A stretch of DNA of 64,000 nucleotides from NCBI RefSeq assembly GCF_040183065.1, contig NC_091120.1, positions 172,891,988 through 172,955,987 of the forward strand, read 5' to 3'. Source of the stretch: Periplaneta americana. Its lineage: Eukaryota; Arthropoda; Insecta; Blattodea; Blattidae. Shown here piece after piece: positions 1-13,281 of the stretch. The notes under the pieces were generated by a model. That model was not told where the DNA came from and made no database searches. It saw only the letters and a program-made list of their open reading frames with translations. The translations under genes and the position numbers were made by a program. Position 1 is the first letter of the stretch, and each line of letters begins with the position of its first letter.

Positions 1-135
1 CACCTGTGTGTGAGTGAGAGAGAGAGAGTGTGTGTGTTTTTTTTTGCAACCAATTAACAAAGCGGTTCTAACAATGCTAGACCTAAAACACTGTTTTTGG
101 TTAAAAAAACTTACATAAATTAAATAAACTGCTTA

Positions 136-176
<41 letters not shown>
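136..176. repeat. (TAA)n microsatellite
   Basis: About 13 uninterrupted TAA units in ANKLE2 intronic sequence. No exon is visible in 1-790; the rest of this stretch is AT-rich and unrecognised. Confidence 0.9.
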
Positions 177-177
<1 letters not shown>

Positions 178-790
178 TTTATTAATAAATATAGTAAGCT
201 GTTAAGAATTAAATGTAATTATAAAAATTATGGGACACCCACTTCAGTATTTCATTTCATTTTGCAGAGAAATTTACTCTTTTTATTGTTTTGTAATATT
301 ATTACATATATTTTGTCATCATCATCATCATTTTCTAAGAAGTAAAAAGTAATAATGTTCGCAAATATTAAATGTTACACTCTGTCAGCCATGATGTCAT
401 CTCTGCCTGTGTTATGCAGTGCAAGAGGGTCATTCCATTAACTATGATTGAATGACGGAAATGAAAGCCTTTGTATTGTATCCAAATTGAAAACATACAA
501 CATATAGTATTGCGTGTATTCTATAGTTAATTTATGTTGTGTCAAGAATATTGTAGACATTTGCTTTCTGACTAAATAGTAATTTAATATGACATTACAC
601 CTGACTTCTAGTTCTGTTCCAAGATCTCATGCCTGTAGGGCTGAACTTTCGGGCACAACTTAGAATAACTTTCAATGCAGTGAAGTGATATTTTAATAAT
701 TGCTTACTTTTTAAAATTTTTTTTTGTAGCCAGTAATTCATTCTCGTCATAGTTGAATATTTGATGCTGAACTTGTAAATTGTTGTGTAG

Positions 791-1023
791 GTGCTAAAGG
801 CTGACCCGATAAACCCAAGAATGGAAATTCGAGCATATGCAGGACCAATGCATCGTGAACAAGCCGTGGTCTTCCGAAGGAAATGGAGAACTCCTCCACG
901 AGTACCTAGGACTTCAACCCAAACACCTGGCAAAAATTCGTTTAGAGAGAGTACTCCTCCTCCTCCTCTTCCTCACATCTTCAGACTGCAGGACACTGAA
1001 AAGGGTTTAGAAAGAGTTGGCAG
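791..1023 (+). CDS. ANKLE2: ANKLE2 exon a
   Basis: The acceptor AG at 789-790 follows a T-rich tract and the donor is AG|GTAACG at 1024. The exon is read from GTG at 791 as coding valine, not as a start. It carries MEIRAYAGPMHREQAVVF followed by a RRKWRTPPR block, then a proline run and LERVG; the last codon is split 2+1 with the next exon. This segment is the conserved post-ankyrin region of ANKLE2. Confidence 0.85.
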
Positions 1024-4000
1024 GTAACGCTTTCAGAATATTTTTATTTAATTTAACTTTCTCTTTATCTACTCGTGTCAAAAACAAGAAAAGTAGTTTG
1101 CCATTTCTTCTCTTCCTTACTAACCCATAAGCAAGGAGAGAGAAAGTGGCTTTAACACATAAAATTTGAAATTGACACATGGAGCAGCGCAAACCACACT
1201 GCTGTTCGGGATCTAATTTAACACCAGTTATTACAGTTGATACTAATTGTTGTTATAACATTTTTAATTGGATATGATGTCTTTGGAATAAAACATTTCG
1301 TTGTGGTTATTTTTCTGATACTGCACATATTGGTATACATACTATTTTCACCTCTGCCTACTTTTTTGATGATTATGTTGAATCTTATTCTGAGGTTGAG
1401 GCACCCATTAAGTTGGATTCTGTCTGTCCTGTATGATAGACTATAGAAGTAGGCAGGATGGATAAAGATAAAGTGATAAGGACAACAGAATAAAAGTTAT
1501 CCTATATTTTCTCTTAATGGATTGAGGAAAAACCTCAGAAAAACTCTCAACCAGGTAACTTGTCCCAACCAGGATTTGATCCCTGGCTCATTAGTTTATC
1601 AGTCAGGCATGTTGATCACTACTCGAAAGCAGTGGACAGTATAGAAAATATTCATGGTCGTACATCACATATTCATTATATATAAGGTCTCACCCACCTC
1701 ATTGAATATTACACGACTACTATGAAGTAGCCAATATGTATTATCATCATTTAATACGAGAAAAAGCGTTACGAGAGGAGTTCGGCTGGCACCGTGGATC
1801 ATGTCCTGGCATAGCTCAGTTGAAAAGAGCACTCAGCGCGTAGAGCTGAGAGGTCCTGGGTTCGATTCCCGGTGCCGGAACGAATTTTTCTCGTATTAAA
1901 TGTGATAATTCATGGTTGTGTTAGGATAAACGCTAGGCTGATAGGTACAAAATGCACAAATTTGTGTTATGATATGTCTTTGAAAACCAGTTACTTTTCA
2001 GTGTAGCCTAATGTATAAAAGTCACAGTCGGATGATATTTTGATGTTCTTTCAGTAAAAGGTAATAGTAAAAGTGAAAATAAAATAAATGAAAACTATTT
2101 ATTCAATGTGATTACAAGAAATGACATTACTTAAAATATTAGCGCAATCTAACCTGTGGTTTGTTGGCTGACATTTTCCATGCGTATTTGGCATTGATGA
2201 ATGTGTTGGGAGAAATCTGATTAAGGTACTTTCCCACCAGGGGGTTTAAGCTGCATACAACGTGAAAAAGTTGCGAATAGCTGGTTTGGTAGTTGCTACT
2301 TTCTGAGTTGCACAGTATTTTGTATTGTAGTGCTGCAGAAGTAGTGACATATAACCAGACCTGAAGTAGCATTATCAAAGGCTGCTTGAACAGAGTTGTG
2401 TGTGCTTTATTATAAACTACTTGGCCTTCACAATTCACACTTTTAAACAGTATCATTTCTGAAGCAGTGATTATTTGTAATGCTTTGTGAAATAAAATAA
2501 TAGAAATTCATTTTTGAGTCTAAAGTACACCAAAATATTGTGCAGCTTCGAGAAACGAAGTTTTCCAACATGCCTTTAGAATTTAAGAAATACAGTCGAA
2601 CCTCCATACTGATTTAATGATAAATCCTGTTGCAACAATAAATTTGATCAGCATGTTTCCTATATTTTCAATATGTTTTATTCATCATTACAATGATGGT
2701 CAAATTTTGGAGAAACTTCGATGTAATGATAAAAATGTTATACAGCGGACTTTCTTTAATTCGAACTCCAGGAGGATACGAATCCAAAATTCGAATTAAC
2801 AAAACCCATGACAAAAATCAGTAAATAATTAGAATAATATGGAATGAGCCTTACCTTAAAAACTGCTGTGTTTTGTGCGTGTTTCTATAGTGCAAGCTGA
2901 AAACAATTCCTTTCCCCTTTAAATGTGAACATTTTATTAAGCATACACTTAAAAAACAATCCTGTTTCATCTATATTAAATATATCTTTCGGTTTATAAC
3001 CCTCAAAGAGCTCAGACAACCCTGAAACCACTCGTTAGCTTCTACATCAACTGGAGCACTTTCACCACACATTTTTTTTTAAAGAAATGCCATATCTTTC
3101 TTTAAACCTGGTAGTTCAACCCAAACTTGCTTTAAAGTTTTTAATGTTCAGTTTTCCAGTAAATAACCCCTCAATACAATAATAATCCTAAAATAACGGT
3201 ACAATTTTCCTAGTCCCCAGTAAATTACGATATCAAGGTTTGACTAGTAATTTTGTAGTAAGCTTTATTTTCCTCTTATACAGTAAATCTTTTTTTTATA
3301 TACATTTCACTCTGTTTGACACATCCATTTTTTCTAAGATCCTGGCAAAATTCCTATACTTCACATTTTTTTTTTATTTCTGATACATGTTTTTTGCTTA
3401 TTCGTTTTTGTACTTACATGATGGTATTTTAAACCCCAGGAGATTAGTGATTAGATTTATTGGTATTAGTTCACAAAAGTACAAACTTAATCATTTAAAA
3501 AATGATCTAAATACAAAAAGTAGTTATACATAATAAATATACAATTTCCTAAACTACTTGATCTATCACAAATCTCAGTAATTTATTGGTTCAAACTTGC
3601 ACTTGCGTCTGGTTTTAGTGCATATGCATTCTAAATCAATTTTGTTGCAAATTAGGTTTGCCATGAAAATTTAGAAACACATATGTGTTCATTGTTAAGA
3701 TGCAGTCCGCTTTGAAATTCGTGGAAATTGGAAGCTGTTCATGCTTGTCTTGGCACGTGCTAGCTTCAGTAATTCTATTATGAGAGCATGGAAGAATCTA
3801 TTCAGAGAAGTATAAGAGCGAATTTGCATCTCATGGGTTGTCGTGCGCAGAGAGAAGAAATATAATATTTTTTAAACAATGAGGATCGGTGCCGAAGCTG
3901 TGACCACACTGAATACAACTACCCTAACATCCCTCCAAACTGAAAATATTTTGACAATAGACTCACCGGCGTGGCTCAGTCGGTTAAGGTGCTTGCCTGC

Positions 4001-4784
4001 TGGTCTGAAGTTGCGCTCGGGCGCGGGTTCAATCCCTGCTTTGGTTGATTACCTGATTGGGTGTTTTCCGAGGTTTTCCCCAACTGTAAGGTGAATGCCA
4101 GATAATTTATGGTGAATCCTTGGCTCCTTCTTGCCAAATACCATCTCACTATCACCAGTCTCATTGACGCTAACATTAAATAATCAACTAAAAAAAATAG
4201 ATTCAATCTGATATGACGAGAAGGTTGCTGATTGCTTTCTGAATTCCAAGTTCTTTGTTCGCACTTTGGTTTCTCTGTGAAATGTAATCAGTCATCACTG
4301 TCTCTGATATTGCGAAGTTTGTGGCTATATCCAAAATGAGTAGAAGAAAGAGGAAGAGTTACAATTGCAGCGAAACTGATAATATTGAAGGTTGTAAAAG
4401 AAAGCAGCAATAAGAAAAGAGTCAGTATTGCTAAAGAATTAGGGATAGATCCGTCCCCTTTAAATTCTGTTATGAATGCATCGAAAATAGTATAAAAAAT
4501 GTGCGTGTAATTGGAAGGTTCAGCAGCAAAAGCATGTGGATTCAAGGCGAGAAGTATGAATGCCTGGAAGACGCATTTCTGCAATGAATTGCAGCAACAA
4601 AGGACAGATAATATTCCAATTAACGACCCTATGCTCTGTGAGAAGGCTATTTGAAAGGTTATTATATGCCATTTCAGTTATACATTTTTCACACTTATGC
4701 GTTTTTTCTTCACAGCCCTATAAAAACATATAAATGAAATTTTACTGTATTTTATGTTTTTCCTCATATTAATACACTAATATT

Positions 4785-4853
<69 letters not shown>

Positions 4854-4980
4854 TTATTTAACCTGGCAGAGTTAAGGCCATACGACCTTCTCTAACACTC
4901 AACCAGAAGTAAAACTGCATTACAAAAAACACTACAAATTTACAAAGTACACTACAATTTTACACATAAAACTGAATGAG

Positions 4981-5016
<36 letters not shown>

Positions 5017-5148
5017 TGTAAACAACAAGTAAGTAGAAATCAGACGTAATATATAACATACAGAAAGAAAGGAAAAAGCATAATAAAATGTGAACAGCAG
5101 GTCAAAATAAATGAGACATACAAAGTATAAAAAATAAGACAATTATTG

Positions 5149-5186
<38 letters not shown>

Positions 5187-5212
5187 TATAAAAAATAAGA
5201 ATAGTAGTAGTA

Positions 5213-5247
<35 letters not shown>

Positions 5248-8200
5248 AATAGTAGTAATAAAATAGTGCAGTACAAAGCATACAATGAATACAATATTTT
5301 TAGGTACACACAGTAAGGAAAATTATGATTATATGTAGCTCAACTTATCACATTATAAATATACCATTATCGGAAAATATGAAAACAAAAATATAAAATA
5401 AGTTAAATATCACTAGAACATAAAAAAAAAAATGTGAATACTTGTCAAATTGTAATACAGATGAAATATTAACTTTTTACTTAATGACATCAGAAATAAA
5501 CTTGTGAATTGCACGTCAGTCTTTGTGAATCACTCTTCATGTTCAGAATTTTAATTTTCTTGTAATGTTCCAATTTTTGTGTGTTCTTATTTCAGAAATC
5601 TGGCACAGGAGTTCAGAGTTGGTTGGAATGAATATTGGCCGTTTCTCGATACATTTACGAACTTGGCATCTGAAGAAGGGCTGTGTAAACTTGAGGCATA
5701 TCTCAAGAAAAGATATATGGAGGCTGAACAGCACCCAGGTCAGGAGATTATTTCAAATTCAGGCTGTGAAAGAAATGGCGGAACAAATGTTGCAGTAAAT
5801 GGTTGTGCCTCTGTGCCAACAGAGTGCGGTGACAGTCGGTCAAGTGGGGATGAGGCTGTTAGTCCTATGACAGATCTATGTCTTGCGTTCAAAGCATGCA
5901 GCCTCTCCGATGAAAATCCAGGTAAACCACTAGTGCAGAATGAGAAAAAGGCCACTTCAAATGTGTACAATAATCAGGGAGGAAATGGAAATAATATTGG
6001 TATGGAAGATGAAGCACTTCTAAATGTTTTATTGAATCCTGGTCTTAGCCCATTCCTGTATGTAGAGAAATCCTGTCAAGTGTTTGCTAAACGAATCTCA
6101 GATGGACTTTCAGTGGTTGGTAGAAGTGCGCGTGTTGGTGACGCAGTACCTGAAATGCTTCGTCCAGAGATTAGACACTTGCAAGACCTTGTGAACAGTT
6201 TTAAGGATGACGCACGATTTATATCTGTTGATTTTAATCTTGTCCATTCTCGAATTGCTGCAATTGTTGCATCAAAGCTTAGAGATCTAACAAGTGACGA
6301 ATTAGATTATGTTTTGTCTGGTCTAAGATCTGTAATACTGCCATCTAAAACAGTAGAATCTTACTCGGATGAGGAGGACAATGTCAGCATGAGCTATCGC
6401 AATACACAAACGTTTGCCGACCATCGGAGAAAAACGAACTGTGAACATAGTCAGGTAAAATGTATTGCTGAACATATCTTAAGTGCCTTAGAAAACGAAC
6501 AAAGTGATAAAGAAACTCTCAAGATCGATGGTGCTAAAAGGGAGTCTCGAATTCAGACTGAAGAAGAGTGTATGCGAATATGGTCTGATGCTCTGAAGTG
6601 TTCATGCCTTAGGCAAACTCAGAATTTTACAAGAAATACACGGAGGGGTTCGTCCTTCAAGAGAAGTCATAACATGAGGTACATGCCTCCTAAAGGCAAA
6701 ATCGTTTCTGCAGAAAATTCTGCCTCTCTGTTGGATTCAATATCAAGACGCCTATCTTTCGGAGCAGAAAATGGTGAGTTTGGGAAACTCTCAGATTTGT
6801 AGTCTTGTGTTTCGTTGCTTGTTGGTGGTTTGGTATAGGGTAGATAGAAGTTGTTCCGTTGTATTTTTGATATTCCAGTTTCTCTTCTGTTTTAAGATTA
6901 CCAAAGAAATAGTCCTTTGCACTGCTTTGTAGGAAATTATAAGAATGCATGTTTACTATCATTTACCAGGGGCGGCTTTTGGGGTAGTGCCATTGTGCCA
7001 TGGCACCACCAATGAAAGAAACAGAAAATAATATCATAAAAAAACAGTTTTAATAGTTTATTTATACACATTTTATTCGTATTTCATCTGAACGAGCGCA
7101 CGCACAGATCGGGACGCACTCTTGCACCGTTTCTCCGAACCTTGGAGCCAGTTCAGTGTGGCACTGTCTGCGTCCATATAACACTGTACAAAAGGCTACT
7201 GATTCTAGTTTATATGCATTTCTTATGGCAGACTTTGAGCCGAATTCAATTTGACTCAGTGGCTACCATTCCGCCCGCTAGAGAGCAGTAATGCAGAATT
7301 TTCGCTAGATGGCAGGGTTGTTGGAGACGTTAGGGAGGGAAACATCAAGATCAGACTTTCAGGAAAACACAAGTTAAAGTTCCGTGCCAAATCTTAATGT
7401 AATGTTACCATTTCAAAACTAATGCACACAACTTGGATTTGAATGTGTAAATTATTATTAATTTAACTATATTGAATGCAGAGATAGTCAGTCATGGTTC
7501 TTTTTAGAAAGATGAATATTTGTTCCATATTATGTAATACTATTTGTTAATTTTGTGTAACATTTGTTTTATTTTGTGGCAACTAAATATCACTATATTG
7601 TTGCTAGTATTGATGCTTTTATTAACGATACATGAGATCTGTGCAGGACATGAACATGTGTTATTCAGACTCCTGCCTTGGATTCATCGGCCTGTTAAAT
7701 AAAGTGCAAACGTGTTCTTTTATTATCTATATCACTGTTTATCTCGTGTGTTTTTGCCAGTAATTTTACTAGTTATAAAAGTTATTTGTATTTGACTAAC
7801 AATACTGTGAAAGTTTTGCATTATCTGTATCTGTAAATTTCGTTATTAGTTTCGGAAATGTTATTGTAACTGTTACTAGATGCATTATTAACTGCACACC
7901 TGGTAAAATAGCTGGTTTAATTAATGTGTTTTATTTAACATAATGTAAACGTGAGCTGTGATTATCACTTTCACTAGGGTGATTTGCGTACAACCTATTT
8001 TCATTTTTGGCACCACCACCAGAATGCCTCACCGGCCGCCACTGTCATTTACATGTCTTATTCATAAAGGAAGTCGACAGGCCAGTTCAAAAGGGAAACA
8101 ACTCAAAATTTAAAGTTTTGAGAAAACTGCATTTTAAAGTTTCATATGCTGTGAAAAATTCAAGGATCATTGAAATTGCTTCAAATTCCGTTAATGTTTC

Positions 8201-11200
8201 ATATATACACAATAAGTTCGAATTAGAGTGATTTTAATTGAATTTTTCACATCAACATGAAACTTTAAAATGCAATTATTGCAAAACTTTACATTTTGAG
8301 TTGTTTCCTTTTTGAATTGGCCTGTCGAAGTGTTTTCTTAATCGAAGTCATAATGAGTAATATGCATAAAAACTTAGCATTTTGTTTAAACCCTTCACAA
8401 TTGACTGATTGCTAATCCTATTCCATACTCTTGAAATGTAGGCTTTCACTACTGGCGTTATATGGATCGATGTTATCCGGGCTAAAGGGCCGTGTCCACA
8501 CCTGTGGAATAACGGTTAGCGTGTCTGGCCGCGAAACCAGGTGGCCCGGGTTCGATTCCCGGTCGGGTAAGTTACCTGGTTGAGGTTTTTTCCGGGGTTT
8601 TCCCTGAACCCAATATGAGCAAATGCGGGGTAACTATCGATGCTGGACCCCGGACTCATTTCACCAGCATTATCATCTTCATCTCATTCAAATGCTAAAT
8701 AACCTAAGATGTTGATAAAGCGTCGTAAAATAACCTACTATAATAATAAAGGGCCATGGTCTGTTGGCGCTGTTGTGGCAACAACTGCGAGCCATGATCC
8801 ATCCCGACCTTAAATACTGCAAGGTAACCATCCACAATACCAGTCGTTACTGGCATGCTAAGGAGATCTTTGTGCTCCCGTGTGCCACACTACTGATGAT
8901 GTCTGCTGGAGCAGCAGATGAAACGTATGGTAGCAACAGCGCCAACAGACCACGGCCCTTTAGCCCGGATAACATCGATGCTATTCCATGCTGTTAATCC
9001 CCAGAGTCAGCTATGGTATGCTTATTTTTTTCAATTTGTCTGTTGGAGTCAGAGTGTGGTCCGCTTTAAACAACCAGTCATTATACTGTCCGTGCAGATT
9101 ATCCTTGAAATATTTATTAAAAACGTCTAACGCTTGAGGCTGGGGTGTCAGTGACTAAATTAGTGTTAATTTCTACTGCTTGCTTCTTGATTTTGTTGGT
9201 TGTGTGACTACAGAAAGAATTCAGAATTAACATTGTTATGTTCCTTAACAAAGTAAATGGTAGTTGTCCTCACACAATCTTAAACTAGTTAACTGTTAAT
9301 TCCTTAAGTCATTCAGCCCTTCTATTGTGCTTGAAATGTAATACAACGGGATAATTTGCTCTTTAGGAACAGTCTTCCATTTTAGAATTACATATGGTGG
9401 TAGTCTGCTCATTGTATAAAGTAGATTTAATTTATGACTGAAAAGAGCTATGCTGTGATTATAATACAAGTATGAATTTCACATCATAGTACTAGATTCA
9501 AGCCAATACATTATTGAACCACTTTATGCATTACTCGGTATTTACTGTGTAATCTGGACTAAAAGCATTTATGTTTTTGTGCATACTACCCATTGTCTCT
9601 TATCTTTTGTTTACCGTCATTACCAGAGCATGGACTATATTGGCATGTCATTTTTTATTTGGTATTTTGTATACAGTGCTGTTTTCTTTGCAAATCCTGG
9701 CTATGGACCTTGATTGCAGAAATGTGTAATTATCGTAATCAGTTCGCCTTTTTTTTTGTTTTTCACATCATTGTCGTTCCCCCTTCCCCCAGTTTTGCAT
9801 AATTAGTTTGTCACCTTTTCAGAATCGATTCTGAACTGCTTGCTCATGCACAATATCTCAGTGTGCGTTCCAGCAAGACTTGAACTGACTCTGAATCGGT
9901 TCCCAATTCCTAGTTCCCTGTTCCAACGTGTTTTGGAACTCGTTCGGAACACGTGAAATTGGTTCTCGATTAAGAGCAAGAACTGGGAATTCTGAACTGT
10001 TGACGCATGAGCAAATGGTTTAATCTGAGGAGGTTAAAATGGTTCAAGACTAGACAGGTTAAAATAAAAAAAATTGTCGATCATGAGTGATTTGGAAGGT
10101 GATAGTGACATATTTTATGTCGAATTAAGTTCGGAAAATTAATATAATTTTAATATGGGAAGAAACTCCGAAGGCCATGAAAGAACAGTTCAAGAAATGT
10201 TTCAACAACATAAAATCCCGAACTAGTTCTGAGAACGTACACAACTAGCACATGCGTCGAAAGATGTTCGATATTAGTTCGTAACACATTCTGAATTGCT
10301 TGCTGGAACAAACCTAATGTATGATTCACTTTGGATTTTTGTTCCATTGCAGTTTCCAGCATATGTTTGTTAGAAGGATATTGTAACAAGCTACTACACA
10401 TACAAAACACTCGAAGTTCATATTTCAGATCTTAACTAAGGGACTTAGATATTCGAAGCTAAATTGCACGTGTTAAATGGGTTACTGTTTATACTGAGAA
10501 AAGCAATTAAGGATCCAAAAAGTGAAGTCGGTTATTATGAAAGTGAGATAAATATTGTGTATTTTGTTCCGGAATTTATAAAGTTTAGACACACTGAGCT
10601 CTAATTCAAAATGCGTCATAATTATTGACATTCTGTAGCACATGAAAAACGGAAACATGCTTAGGGCATTAAATTTGCACATTTACAGTTAAGTTCTGGC
10701 ATTCTTATTTGTATTTCGTTATCATTAAATCTAAATTAACAGTTTATGCATGACATAAAGTTGCATGTCATCTAAATCCCCAGTTTTTTCTTTCGTTTTT
10801 GTAGTTTTCAAAGTCATAGTTCCTTCCATTAGTCTACATGTTTGTAGTTCTGTAGATAATATATATTTTAAAGAAAGTTGTTTCCTCTGCTATCTTGTAT
10901 TAAAGTAATCATTTTCAGTGAGGAAGAGATTAGTAGTATCATAATTATATGTTTTCATTAAAAACTAAATGATCATAAAAACAGTTAAAAACTGAACTTC
11001 AAAATGGTCGGTTTTCTAACTACTGTGTGTTTCGTGCGAAGTTTATGCACTGTCATAGATACAGGGTGATTCACGAGGATTTACCGTCCTTCATGGAGCT
11101 TATTTCCGAAGATAATCTGAGCAAGAAATGTCATATAAACATTTGTCCGAATCTCGATATTTTCAAAGTTACATTAATTTGAAGTTGTTATTAAAAAAAA

Positions 11201-13192
11201 TTTTTTCTTTAGTTTTAAGGGTAAAAAATATTTCAAATAGAGAATAGAAGTGTCATTTCTTTAATTGGCTACTATTCTGAAGCTAAAAATGTGTTGTTAA
11301 TTGCTTTGTACAGATTTCATTTTTCAATTTTTAACTAAAAATTACATCATTCTTATGCATTTATCAAAAAAATTGTTACAAATAATATGACGTTGTGAAC
11401 TTGATTCTTTACAGTTTAACTATGCATCCTAATGTACAGTCTTAAAGAATTTACAAGAGTGGCGTGATTTGTAACAATTGTTGTGATAAATGCGTAAGAA
11501 AATGCAATTTTGTAGTTAAAAATCGAAAAAAAAAATTCTGTACAAAGCAACTATGGAATTCACAAACATTTTTAGCTTCAGAATACTAGCTATTTAAAGA
11601 AATGATACTCCTGAATAGTTCATTCTTTATCTGTAATATTCTTTTACCCTTAAAACCCAAGAATAAAGGTATTTTAAAAACAATTTCAAATTAGTGTAAC
11701 ACTGAAAATATTGAAATTAGGACAAATGTTTAAATGACATTTTTTGCTCAGAATATCTTCGGAAATAAGCTCCATAAGAGACGGTAAATCCTCGTGAATC
11801 ACTCTGTATACATTGAAGCACTTAACATTTTGTAAGGACATATCAGTGAAGGCAGGAAAGTAGCCTATTGAGTCTATTATCAAGAGCTGATTTCTAGGAC
11901 AGGGCTGTCCACTGTTACTGAGGAGACTTCTGAGGTATTACGTCTAGAAACATAATTCTGAAACTTGCTGAGGTATTGCGTCTAGAAACATAATTCTGAA
12001 ACTTGCTAAGAGACTAAGGCCAAATATTACTAAACAGAAGAATATGCTACTTCAGAGAAAATGAACTCACAGTTATCACAAAGGAAAGTCCAATTCTGGA
12101 GACTTAGCTCTTGTTAGGTTTTGTCCCTTTCCTTTCCTGCAACTTAAAAAAAAATTCTATATCTATGATAGAGTAAAAAAAAAAAACCGAAAATCGCACA
12201 CCATGTTGAATACCATAAAATGATTGTCATATATGCGGTTTTTTTTTTTACATTTCTTTTATTTTCTTGTTTTGTTTCATACTTAACAAAATTATGGTAC
12301 TAAAAGCATAATAGATTTTTCATACATAATTAGAAGCAATAGGAAGTTTAATGTGTCAGTTTACATTTGGCGACAGTATACCCACTTATTTTAAAAAAAA
12401 AAAACATTTTAACGTCTCTTTGGAAACTGGCGAGTTAAAACTAATTTTATAGATTTTGTTTGTCTGGTATTGTGACATGTCTCTGTAAAAGTGCATGAAT
12501 TTCGGTTCATTAAATGTCAAGAAATTTTCCTAAACCAGAACTATGGAATTAGAACTTGGTAGTAATGTCAGAGTTAATGGTCCACATTACTAGTAGCGGT
12601 GTTACGTATTCATTGGAAGATCTTTTAACAGCTGGCAGTGGATTATAATGATTTTTTTTTTTTTGCAGTTTAAAAAGTCAGACATTTATTAAGGTCATCT
12701 TATAAAGCTTGTTTCCTTTTTCGAAAACTAAACAAAATCAGATTGTAACTTTAGTGAGGAAAGTACACATTAAATAAATTACTTCTGCTCATCTTATTAA
12801 GGTGATAATCTAGATATGTTATTTAGGATAGCTGCATGCATGTAGGAGTATGTTTTCCTGTTATTCATTGTGTATATAAACAGACACAAATATTCTTTTA
12901 CATATTTACCATTACTTGTAACAAAATACCAAATAATTGTGTGCTTTTCACCAGATTCTCACCAGAAAAGTGATGGTAAGAAATCTGGTGAGTCAACTGG
13001 AACTGCTCAAAAAGTGCTCAATTTTAGAACAGCTAAACAGAGAACAGGCAACCTTAATAGAAAGCAGACATCTAATATTTCAGAAGTTGGCAAATCTGTC
13101 GAATTGAGGAATGAATCTCCAAGTATGCAAGATGAGCATCAACTTTCAGGATCAGATGATACATCAGGTAAAATGAGACTTTTTGTATCTGC

Positions 13193-13281
<89 letters not shown>

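Noticed and set aside
1805..1878. Functional tRNA gene
   Set aside because: The acceptor stem has an extra base, the anticodon loop lacks U33, and the unit is enclosed by inverted repeats, so it is a mobile-element part.
2139..2456. 105-codon - strand open frame
   Set aside because: No recognisable domain, no splice context, and it lies within an intron. Treated as chance.
4960..5309. Leu/Ile/Tyr-rich open frames resembling membrane proteins
   Set aside because: They are translations of TAA/TAG microsatellites.
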